Positions 26,328 to 35,376 of a DNA stretch of 64,000 bases are shown here, in pieces; the first letter of the stretch is position 1; each line of letters starts with the position of its first letter. The position numbers and the translations under genes were made by a program. Source of the DNA: Rhodothalassium salexigens DSM 2132 (GTDB taxonomy: Bacteria > Pseudomonadota > Alphaproteobacteria > Sphingomonadales > Rhodothalassiaceae); assembly GCF_004341375.1 (NCBI RefSeq), contig NZ_SLXO01000009.1, positions 62,001-126,000 of the forward strand. Direction: 5' to 3'. The notes beneath the pieces were generated by a model that worked only from the letters and a program-made list of their open reading frames with translations, was not told where the DNA came from and made no database searches.

Positions 26328-27557
26328 ATGTTCGCCACCTTAAGCTACATCCTCGCCCACGGCGCCGCCTTGGCCGGGCTGGCCGCCGCGCGCCCGGGCT
26401 TCTTCTGCGCCGACGAACGCCTGACCCGCGAGCCCGCCGCCAGCCGCGCCGCCGACAGCCCTGCCGACAGTCCTGCCGACACCGGGTGGCCGACGGTGAC
26501 CGCGGTGGTGCCGGCGCGCGACGAGGCGCCGACCATCGCCGCCTGCGTGCGGGCGCTCGCCGCCCAGGACTATCCGGGCCGGCTGCGGGTGATCGTGGTC
26601 GACGACCAGTCGAGCGACAACACCGCCGCGATCGCCGCCGGGGCCGGCGCGGACGCCCGGGTCCCGGTGGAGGTGATCACCGCGCCGGCGCTCAAGCCCG
26701 GCTGGTCGGGCAAGATCGCCGCCCTCGACGCCGGCCTGGCGCACGCGACGAAGGTCGCTCCTGAAACCGATTTCTACTGGTTTACCGACGCCGATATCGT
26801 CCACGACCCGCAGGTGCTGCGCGACCTGACCGCCAAGGCGGCCCAAAGCGACGCCGCCCTGGTGTCGTTGATGGTGCGGCTGGCCTGCACCAGCGTGTGG
26901 GAGAAGCTTTTGGTGCCGGCCTTCGTGCTGTTCTTCCAGATGCTCTACCCGTTCCGGCTGGTCAACACGCCGGGCCACCCCATGGCAGCCGCAGCGGGCG
27001 GTTGCATCCTGGTGTCGCGGCCGGTGCTCGATGCCGCCGGCGGGCTCGACCGGATCAAGGGCGCGCTGATCGACGATTGTTCGCTGGCCGCGCTGATCAA
27101 GCGCCAGGGCCGGCCGATCTGGCTTGGGCTGGCCGAACACAGCCGGTCGCTGCGCCGCTACGAGCACCTGGGCGAATTCTGGCACATGGTCAAGCGCACC
27201 GCGTTCGTGCAACTGGGTTTTTCGCCCTGGCTGCTGATCGTCACCGTGGTGTTCATGGCGGCGCTGTTCATCGTGCCGCCGGCGCTCGGGCTCGTCGACC
27301 GGCTGGTCTGGGCGGCGACCGGCCAGGGCTGGCTGTTTCCCGCCGGCTGGCTCGGCTGGGCCGCGGCGCTGGCGCCGTGGCTGGGCCTTGCCATCTTGCG
27401 CCGGCCGACCGACCGGTATTATGCCCTGTCCGTCGCCTGGGCGCCGACACTGGCGGTCGCGGCGACGCTGTACACGGCGATGACCGTGCATTCGGCGCTC
27501 GCCCACTGGCGCGGCGCCGGCGGCGCCTGGAAGGGGCGCGTGTACGATCATGGCTGA
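26328..27557 (+). CDS. hpnB: Hopene-associated glycosyltransferase HpnB
   Basis: 409 residues. A membrane-bound GT2 enzyme often found in hopanoid clusters. N-terminal hydrophobic segment, then VTAVVPARDEAPTI, IVVDDQSSDNTA, the WFTDADIVHDP metal motif near residue 154, a C-terminal catalytic region IDDCSLAALIKRQG, and several C-terminal membrane helices. The acceptor is not established. The start ATG at 26328 directly follows a GTG, also in frame. It sits between hpnC and hpnD; in many genomes it precedes hpnC. Confidence 0.93.
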   Translation: MFATLSYILAHGAALAGLAAARPGFFCADERLTREPAASRAADSPADSPADTGWPTVTAVVPARDEAPTIAACVRALAAQDYPGRLRVIVVDDQSSDNTAAIAAGAGADARVPVEVITAPALKPGWSGKIAALDAGLAHATKVAPETDFYWFTDADIVHDPQVLRDLTAKAAQSDAALVSLMVRLACTSVWEKLLVPAFVLFFQMLYPFRLVNTPGHPMAAAAGGCILVSRPVLDAAGGLDRIKGALIDDCSLAALIKRQGRPIWLGLAEHSRSLRRYEHLGEFWHMVKRTAFVQLGFSPWLLIVTVVFMAALFIVPPALGLVDRLVWAATGQGWLFPAGWLGWAAALAPWLGLAILRRPTDRYYALSVAWAPTLAVAATLYTAMTVHSALAHWRGAGGAWKGRVYDHG

Positions 27558-27680
27558 CAATAGACAATTCGGACGACACATGGCAGCCTGGACCAGCCCG
27601 AAACCGCCCCTTCGCCCCGCCCTGTCGCGGCCATCCCATAGGCGCGACGCCCGCGCGGCCGGCCTGCCGGAACGCGACGC

Positions 27681-28610
27681 ATGACCGAAACCCAAGCCAT
27701 CCGGTCCGAGCCCCCCGCCGCCCGCTCCACCCCCACCGCCGACAGCGCCGACTGGGCCCATGTCTATGCGGTGGTCGGCGAGGCGGGGACCAGCTTCTTC
27801 TGGGCCATGCGCCTGCTGCCCAAGCCGCAGCGGCGCGCCATGTTCGCCGTCTACGCCTTCTGCCGCGAGGTCGACGACATCGCCGACGGCGACCTGGCAA
27901 CCGAGGAAAAACACCAGGCGCTCGACCTGTGGCGCGCCGACATCGCGGCGATCTTCGACGGCCGCGAACCCGCCTACCCCACCGCGCGCGCGCTCGCCGA
28001 CGTGGTCGCCGCCTACGATCTGGCCCAGGCCGACCTGGACGCCATGGTCGACGGCATGGCCATGGACGCCGACGGCCCGATCCGCGCGCCGTCGCTCGAC
28101 CGGCTCGACCTCTATTGCGACCGGGTCGCCGCCGCCGTCGGACGCATGAGCGTGCCGATCTTCGGCGAGCCCGGCGCCAACGGCCAGGCGGTCGCCACCC
28201 ATCTGGGCCGCGCCCTGCAACTGACCAACATCCTGCGCGATGTCCACGAAGACGCGCTCGAAGGCCGGCTCTACCTGCCGCGCGAGGTGCTGAAGCGCCA
28301 CGGCATCGACACCGCCGACCCCTATGCCGTCGCCGCCGACCCCCGGCTGCCGACGGTGGCCCGCGACATCGGCGCCATGGCGGCGCAGTCGTTCGACCGC
28401 GCCGACGCCGCCATGGCCCGCTGCGACCGGGTGGCCATGAAACCCGCCCGGATGATGCGCGCGGTCTATCGCCACCTGCTCGACCGCATGGCCGCCGACG
28501 GCTTCGCCGGCGTCGGCAAGCCCAAGCCGGGCAACCCGCTGGCCAAGATCCGGTCGAGCGCGGTCAAGCTGTGGCTGGCGCTGCGCCACGGCCTGCTGGC
28601 GCGGTCATGA
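27681..28610 (+). CDS. hpnD: Presqualene diphosphate synthase HpnD
   Basis: 309 residues. Condenses two farnesyl diphosphates to presqualene diphosphate, the first committed step of the HpnC/D/E route. Asp-rich motifs are REVDDIADGD (about 68-77) and LTNILRDVHEDA (about 178-190), plus the SFFWAMRLLPKPQRRAM segment. An N-terminal extension of about 30 residues, rich in Ala/Ser/Thr, is not conserved. The stop overlaps the hpnE start (ATGA). It is separated from hpnB by about 120 bases that hold no gene. Confidence 0.96.
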   Translation: MTETQAIRSEPPAARSTPTADSADWAHVYAVVGEAGTSFFWAMRLLPKPQRRAMFAVYAFCREVDDIADGDLATEEKHQALDLWRADIAAIFDGREPAYPTARALADVVAAYDLAQADLDAMVDGMAMDADGPIRAPSLDRLDLYCDRVAAAVGRMSVPIFGEPGANGQAVATHLGRALQLTNILRDVHEDALEGRLYLPREVLKRHGIDTADPYAVAADPRLPTVARDIGAMAAQSFDRADAAMARCDRVAMKPARMMRAVYRHLLDRMAADGFAGVGKPKPGNPLAKIRSSAVKLWLALRHGLLARS

Positions 28611-29983
28611 CCGCCACCCCGCCCCCCGGCCCCGCCCTGCCCCCCGACACCGTGACGGCGCCCGGCACCGTCACGACCCCCGGCACCGTGCACGTGGTCG
28701 GGGCCGGCTTGGCCGGGCTCGCCGCCGCCGTGGCGCTGGCCGATGCCGGCCGGCCGGTGCGGCTTTACGACGCCGCGCCGCGCGCCGGCGGGCGCTGCCG
28801 GTCGTTCGACGACAGCGCCCTCGGCGCCCGGATCGACAATGGCAACCATCTGATGATGGCCGCCAACACCGCCGTGGCCGACTTCCTCGACCGGGTCGGC
28901 GCCCCCGACGGGCTTTACAAAGCCCCCCATGCGCGCTTCGACTTTCTCGACCTGGCCAGCGGCACCCGCTGGTCGGTGCACCCCAATCGCGGCGCCCTGG
29001 CCTGGTGGCTTCTGGTGCCCGGCCGGCGGGTCGCCGGGGCCGGGCTGTGGGCGCATCTGCGCGCCGCCGGGCTGTTGCTGGCCGGCGCGCGCGACCGGGT
29101 GGTCGACCGGGTGCCGGCGCAAGGCGCGCTCTACGACCGGTTCATCCTGCCGCTGACCGAGGCGGTGATGAACTGCGGCCCCGATCGGGCCTCGGCGAGG
29201 CTGTTGCGCCGGGTGATGGTGGAGACCTTCGCCCGGGGCGGCGACGCCTGCCGGCCGTGGATCGCGCGCGAGGGGCTGTCGGAGGCGCTGGTCGATCCGG
29301 CCCTGGCCCATCTGGACCGCCACGGGGTGAGCCTTGAAACCGGCGCCCGGCTGAGCGCCGTGGAGCGCCGCGACGGGCGCGCCAGCGCGCTGGTGTTCGG
29401 CCGCGACCGGGGCCGTGTGGCGCTCGACGCCGGCGACGCCGTGGTGCTCGCCCTGCCCCCCGACCAGACCGGCAAGCTGTTGGACCTGGACGTGCCGCAA
29501 GGGGCGGTGCCGATCGTCAATGTGCATTTCCGCCTTGACGTGCCCTTGGCGCCGCCGGGCGAACCGCGACTTCTGGGCCTGGTCGGCGGTACCGCGCACT
29601 GGCTGTTCCTGCGCGACCGGCTGGCCTCGGTCACCGTGTCCAATGCCACGGACCTGGCGCAGCGCCCCAATGACGAGATCGCCCAAACCTGCTGGGCCGA
29701 TGTGAGCCGCGCCTTGGACCGCCCGGCCGAGCCGATGCCGCCGGTGCGAGTGATTATCGAAAAGCGCGCCACCTTCCTGCAAACGCCCGAGAATGTGGCG
29801 CGCCGGCCGCACAGCCGCACCGAGTTGGCCAATCTGGCCCTGGCCGGCGACTGGACCGACACCGGCCTGCCCGCCACCATCGAAGGCGCCATCCGCTCGG
29901 GCTTTACCGCCGCCGAGGCGCTCAGCCCCGCCGCCCCGGCCGACACCGGCACCGCGCCCGCCCAAGCGATCCGCGCCGCATGA
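28607..29983 (+). CDS. hpnE: Hydroxysqualene reductase/dehydroxylase HpnE
   Basis: 458 residues. FAD-dependent enzyme of the phytoene-desaturase type that removes the hydroxyl from hydroxysqualene to give squalene. The FAD-binding GAGLAGLAAAVALADAG begins at Gly32 and the C-terminal LALAGDWTDTGLPATIEGA is the second FAD site. The first 28 residues carry a Pro/Thr-rich stretch with a short APGTV/TPGTV repeat. ATG 28607 overlaps hpnD; the much longer open frame back to 26897 is a shadow of hpnB and hpnD. It overlaps hpnG by four bases. Confidence 0.95.
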   Translation: MTATPPPGPALPPDTVTAPGTVTTPGTVHVVGAGLAGLAAAVALADAGRPVRLYDAAPRAGGRCRSFDDSALGARIDNGNHLMMAANTAVADFLDRVGAPDGLYKAPHARFDFLDLASGTRWSVHPNRGALAWWLLVPGRRVAGAGLWAHLRAAGLLLAGARDRVVDRVPAQGALYDRFILPLTEAVMNCGPDRASARLLRRVMVETFARGGDACRPWIAREGLSEALVDPALAHLDRHGVSLETGARLSAVERRDGRASALVFGRDRGRVALDAGDAVVLALPPDQTGKLLDLDVPQGAVPIVNVHFRLDVPLAPPGEPRLLGLVGGTAHWLFLRDRLASVTVSNATDLAQRPNDEIAQTCWADVSRALDRPAEPMPPVRVIIEKRATFLQTPENVARRPHSRTELANLALAGDWTDTGLPATIEGAIRSGFTAAEALSPAAPADTGTAPAQAIRAA

Positions 29984-30720
29984 CCGTCGCGCTCTCGGTG
30001 GGCCTGATTACCGGCATGGACTTCGAGGCCGCAGCGGTGCGCCGGGCGGCACGCGGCGCCCGGTTGCTCGCGCCGCCGATCGCCGTTGGCGCCGGCTGCC
30101 ACGCCGCCGAAGCCGCCGCCGCGACGCTGGCGGACAGGGGCGCCCGCGCGCTGATCAGCCTGGGCTTCTGCGGCGCGCTCGCGCCCGATCTGACCCCGGG
30201 CCGGGTGGTCGTGGCCGACCGGCTGCTGACCCCGGACGGCGACGGCGCCCTGGTTGCCGAGCGCCCCGCCCTCGACGCCGCCGCCGCCCGGCTGGCCCGG
30301 GTGCTCGGCGCGCCGCCCGCCGTTGGCGCGCTGGTCCATGGCGACGTGCCCCTGGCCACCGCCGAGGCCAAGGCGGCGGCCCATGCGCGCACCGGCGCGC
30401 TCGGCGTCGACATGGAAAGCCTGGGCGTGGCGCGCGCGGCAAACGCCGCCGGCGTGCCCTGGCTCAGCGTCCGTCTGGTGCTCGACACCGCCGACGAGAC
30501 CCTGCCGCCGGCGGCGCTGGCAGGTTTCGCCCCGGGGCGCGGCACATCGGTGTGGCCGGTGATCGCCACCCTGGCCCGGCGACCGCAAGACCTGCCGGGC
30601 CTGTTGCGCTTGGCGCGCCGGCGTGCCGCCGTGACCCGCGACCTGGAGGCGGTGGCCCGCGCCGGCCTGCCCGATTTCGGCCTGGCCCAGCCCTCCTTGT
30701 CAGAAACCGGGCGATCCTGA
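29980..30720 (+). CDS. hpnG: Hopanoid-associated phosphorylase HpnG
   Basis: 246 residues. Nucleoside-phosphorylase fold; HpnG removes adenine from adenosylhopane to give a phosphoribosyl/ribosyl-hopane intermediate in side-chain formation. ITGMDFEAAAVRRAARGAR at the N-terminus, LISLGFCGALAPDLTPG in the middle and GVDMESLGVARAA (the substrate-binding ME) fit the family. Its start overlaps the hpnE stop (ATGA). In most clusters the cyclase gene shc lies between hpnE and hpnG; here they abut directly. Confidence 0.93.
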   Translation: MTVALSVGLITGMDFEAAAVRRAARGARLLAPPIAVGAGCHAAEAAAATLADRGARALISLGFCGALAPDLTPGRVVVADRLLTPDGDGALVAERPALDAAAARLARVLGAPPAVGALVHGDVPLATAEAKAAAHARTGALGVDMESLGVARAANAAGVPWLSVRLVLDTADETLPPAALAGFAPGRGTSVWPVIATLARRPQDLPGLLRLARRRAAVTRDLEAVARAGLPDFGLAQPSLSETGRS

Positions 30721-30761
30721 CCGGTTGATTGCACAGGCCTGCGCCCGTTAAGCTGGCGACC

Positions 30762-31223
30762 ATGGTTTTCAAACGGATTTATCAAGGATTCGAGCGGCTG
30801 GTGGCCGCCGCCCTGACCATTGGGCTGATGGCGGTGGTGGCCATGGCGGCGCTGCAATTCCTCATTGGTGTGGGCGAGACGCTCTGGACGCTCGACACCG
30901 GCTTCACCTACAAAACCTTCCAGGGCCTGTTCGAGCGCGTGTTGGCGGCGATCATCGCGCTCGAACTCGCGCATTCCGTTCAACAAATGGCCGCCGGCGA
31001 ACACGGTCTGACCCAGGTCCGCACAGTGTTGCTGATCGGCGTGTTGGCGGTGGTGCGCAAGTTCATCTTGCTGGAAATCGAACAGACCAGCGGTCTATTC
31101 CTGTTGGGCCTCGGCACGGCTATTCTGGCGCTCGGCTTCTCCTACGCCGCCGTGTTCTGGGTCGAGCGTGGCCGCCAGAGCCCAGACGGCGCCGAGCGTC
31201 CGATCGACCGCAGCCCGTTCTGA
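30762..31223 (+). CDS. PsiE-like small integral membrane protein
   Basis: 153 residues, four predicted membrane helices (about 12-35, 55-75, 85-105, 112-130) and a short charged C-tail. The LAAIIALELAHSV segment in the second helix fits the phosphate-starvation-inducible PsiE family. The function is unknown. It starts 41 bases after hpnG and ends 3 bases before the acyltransferase gene, so it is most likely part of the same transcript as the hopanoid genes. ATG 30762 is chosen over an upstream TTG; the ribosome site is weak. Confidence 0.75.
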   Translation: MVFKRIYQGFERLVAAALTIGLMAVVAMAALQFLIGVGETLWTLDTGFTYKTFQGLFERVLAAIIALELAHSVQQMAAGEHGLTQVRTVLLIGVLAVVRKFILLEIEQTSGLFLLGLGTAILALGFSYAAVFWVERGRQSPDGAERPIDRSPF

Positions 31224-31226
31224 CCC

Positions 31227-32057
31227 GTGGCCAAACCGCCGCCCGCACGCTTTTCCTACGCCACGCCGGACCTGCCGGTGGCCAAGCGGGCGCTGATCGC
31301 GCTGGTGGAACAGGCCGGCGGGCGGCGCCGGCTGAAGCGGCTCTACGACCGCGCGGCGGCACGGCCTTGGGCACCGGATGAAAGCTTCTTCGACCGCGCC
31401 GTGGCGGCCTTGGGCCTCGACCTTCGGGTCGACGACGCGGCCCTCGCCCGGGTGCCTGCCAGCGGGCCCGTGCTGTTCATCGCCAACCATCCTTACGGCG
31501 TGCTCGACGGGCTGACGCTGACCGCGCTGGCGTTGCGCGCGCGCCGTGACCTTCTGGTCATGGCCCACGCCGCGCTGACCCGAATCCCCGAGGCGCACGG
31601 CCATCTGCTGCCGGTGGACTTCGCCGGCACCCCGGCCGCGCAGGCGTCCATGCTGGCGGCGCGCAAGGCGGCGCGCGACTGGCTGGCCCAGGGCGGCGCG
31701 GTCGGCCTCTTTCCCGGCGGCGGCGTCGCGACCAGCCCGCGCGCTTTTTCCGGCCGCGCCGAGGAACGGCCCTGGCACCCGTTCACCGCCAAGTTGATCC
31801 TGAGCGCCCGGGCGAGCGTCGTGCCGGTCCACTTCGCCGGGCAGAATTCGCGGCTGTTCCAGATCGCCAGCCATCTGAGCCAGACCCTGCGCCTGTCGCT
31901 GCTATTCCGCGAAACCGCGCGGCGCATCGACACGCCGCTCGACGTCCGGGTGGGCGCGCCGATCCCGTTCGAGGCCCTGACCGGCTTCGCCAATCGCGCC
32001 GCGCTCTTGGCCCATCTGCGCCAGGTCACCCTGACGCTGGGCCGGGCGCCGGGCTGA
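31227..32057 (+). CDS. PlsC-like lysophospholipid acyltransferase family protein
   Basis: 276 residues. Acyltransferase fold of the PlsC superfamily; FIANHPYGVLDG (about 84-95) is the catalytic block, with His and Asp spaced as in the variant subgroup rather than HX4D, and LFPGGGVATSP (about 164-174) is the acceptor-binding block. VPVHFAGQNSRLF follows. The start is a GTG 3 bases after the upstream stop. The acceptor could be a lysophospholipid, ornithine lipid or other amphiphile; linkage to hopanoid genes is suggestive only. It ends convergently with the ABC transporter gene, with a GC palindrome (CCGGCCGG arms at 32058-32088) between. Confidence 0.85.
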   Translation: MAKPPPARFSYATPDLPVAKRALIALVEQAGGRRRLKRLYDRAAARPWAPDESFFDRAVAALGLDLRVDDAALARVPASGPVLFIANHPYGVLDGLTLTALALRARRDLLVMAHAALTRIPEAHGHLLPVDFAGTPAAQASMLAARKAARDWLAQGGAVGLFPGGGVATSPRAFSGRAEERPWHPFTAKLILSARASVVPVHFAGQNSRLFQIASHLSQTLRLSLLFRETARRIDTPLDVRVGAPIPFEALTGFANRAALLAHLRQVTLTLGRAPG

Positions 32058-32089
32058 CCGGCCGGGACATCCTCAAGGCGCCGGCCGGC

Positions 32090-33931
<1,842 letters not shown>

Positions 33932-33953
33932 GACAGCTTGCCTCCAGCCACAA

Positions 33954-33983
33954 ACGCCCGCCCCGAACGGCCGGGGCGGGCGT
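33954..33983 (-). terminator. Hairpin terminator after hpnH
   Basis: A 12-bp perfect stem (ACGCCCGCCCCG and its complement) with loop AACGGC, followed on the minus strand by TTTGTGG. It lies after hpnH and only 23 bases before the ABC exporter start, so it should partly uncouple the two genes. Confidence 0.65.
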
Positions 33984-34056
33984 GGTCGTCAGATCGGGGG
34001 CTCACAGACCCCCGCCGGTGCCGCGCGAGGCGACGCCGCCGGGGCGCGTCGCGGCG

Positions 34057-35232
34057 TCAGGCGACGCGGCTTTCCGCGCTTTCGCCCTCACCATCGCGCT
34101 TGGTGGCGTCGGGCATGTGGGCGTCGTTCATGAACGCGTCCACCTGTTTGTCGAAGATATACTTGGCCGGCCGCTGGTTGGACAGGTCCAGGTCCTGGAC
34201 CATGGGCTTTTCGGTCTCGACCCCGCGCACCATGCGCAGGAACGCCTTGAACGGGTGGGCCACGGTGTCGTCGACTGCGGTCGGCTCATAGCCGCAATGG
34301 ACCATGCAGTTGGCGCACTTTTCGTACTTGCCGGTGCCGTAGCTGTCCCAGTCGGTGTCTTCCATCAATTCCTTGAAGCTGCCGGCATAGCCCTCGCCCA
34401 GAAGATAGCACGGCTTCTGCCAGCCGAATACGTTGCGCGTGGGATTGCCCCAGGGCGTGCATTCGTACTGCTGGTTGCCGGCCAGGAAATCCAGATACAG
34501 CGACGACTGGTTGAACACCCACTTGCGCTCGCGCTTCTTGCCCAGGCGGAACACGTCGCGGAAAATGGTCTTGGTTTGCTGGCGGTTGAGGAAGTGCTCC
34601 TGCTCGGGCGCGCGCTCATAGGCATAACCCGGCGATACGGTGATCCCCTCGGCGCCGAGCGTCATGCAATAGTCGAAGAACTCGGCGACGCGCTCGGGCT
34701 CGGCATTGTTGAACAAGGTGGCGTTGACGGTGACGCGGAAGCCCTGCTCGACGGCCATCTCGATCGCTTCGACCGCGCGCTTGAAGCCGCCCTTCATGTC
34801 GACCGCCTCGTCATGCTCCTCTTCCAGCCCGTCCAGATGGACCGAGAAGGTCAGATAGGGCGACGGCTTGAACGTACCCTTCTTGAGCGCCTTCTTGAGC
34901 AGCAGCGCGTTGGTGCACAGATAGACGAACTTCTTGCGCGCGACGATCTCGGCGACGATCTCGTCGATCTCCTTGTGCAGCAGCGGCTCGCCGCCGGGGA
35001 TCGAGACCATCGGCGCACCGCACTCGTCGACCGCTTCAAGGCACTCTTCCTTGGACAGGCGCTGTTCCAGGATGCGCTTGGGGTAATCGATCTTGCCACA
35101 GCCCGGACACGCCAGATTGCACTGGAACAAGGGCTCCAGCATCAGCACCAGCGGATAGCGTTGCCGCCCCATCAGCTTCTGCTTGAGGATGTAAGACCCG
35201 ACGCGGAATTGTTGTATCAAGGGGACAGCCAC
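34057..35232 (-). CDS. hpnH: Adenosyl-hopene transferase HpnH (radical SAM)
   Basis: 391 residues. Radical SAM enzyme that adds the 5'-deoxyadenosyl group to diploptene, giving adenosylhopane, the first step to extended hopanoids. The iron-sulfur cluster motif CNLACPGC holds Cys38, Cys42 and Cys45 (CX3CX2C). A second Cys-rich block, KCANCMVHCGYEP, lies near residue 305 as usual. The start is a GTG at 35232 with AGAGGAAAG upstream on the minus strand. It follows hpnN after 144 bases that contain an 11-bp direct repeat and probably its own promoter. Confidence 0.96.
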   Translation of the reverse strand: MAVPLIQQFRVGSYILKQKLMGRQRYPLVLMLEPLFQCNLACPGCGKIDYPKRILEQRLSKEECLEAVDECGAPMVSIPGGEPLLHKEIDEIVAEIVARKKFVYLCTNALLLKKALKKGTFKPSPYLTFSVHLDGLEEEHDEAVDMKGGFKRAVEAIEMAVEQGFRVTVNATLFNNAEPERVAEFFDYCMTLGAEGITVSPGYAYERAPEQEHFLNRQQTKTIFRDVFRLGKKRERKWVFNQSSLYLDFLAGNQQYECTPWGNPTRNVFGWQKPCYLLGEGYAGSFKELMEDTDWDSYGTGKYEKCANCMVHCGYEPTAVDDTVAHPFKAFLRMVRGVETEKPMVQDLDLSNQRPAKYIFDKQVDAFMNDAHMPDATKRDGEGESAESRVA

Positions 35233-35285
35233 GGCTCTTTCCTCTTATCCTGGAATTCCTGTTCTCCTATGGCGCCATACACCAT

Positions 35286-35367
35286 AAGCCGGTATGCGTC
35301 ACCCCCTTTTCAGACCATTTCGGTCATCATAAGAGCAGGTGCAGCACTCTTGCCACAAGCCGGTATG
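35286..35367. repeat. Two copies of AAGCCGGTATG upstream of hpnH
   Basis: Identical 11-bp words at 35286-35296 and 35357-35367, 71 bases apart, in the short region between hpnN and hpnH. The left copy also pairs with a nearby CATAC (35276-35280) as an inverted repeat. They may be regulator sites; no known motif was recognised. Confidence 0.5.
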
Positions 35368-35376
35368 GCGGCCCTG

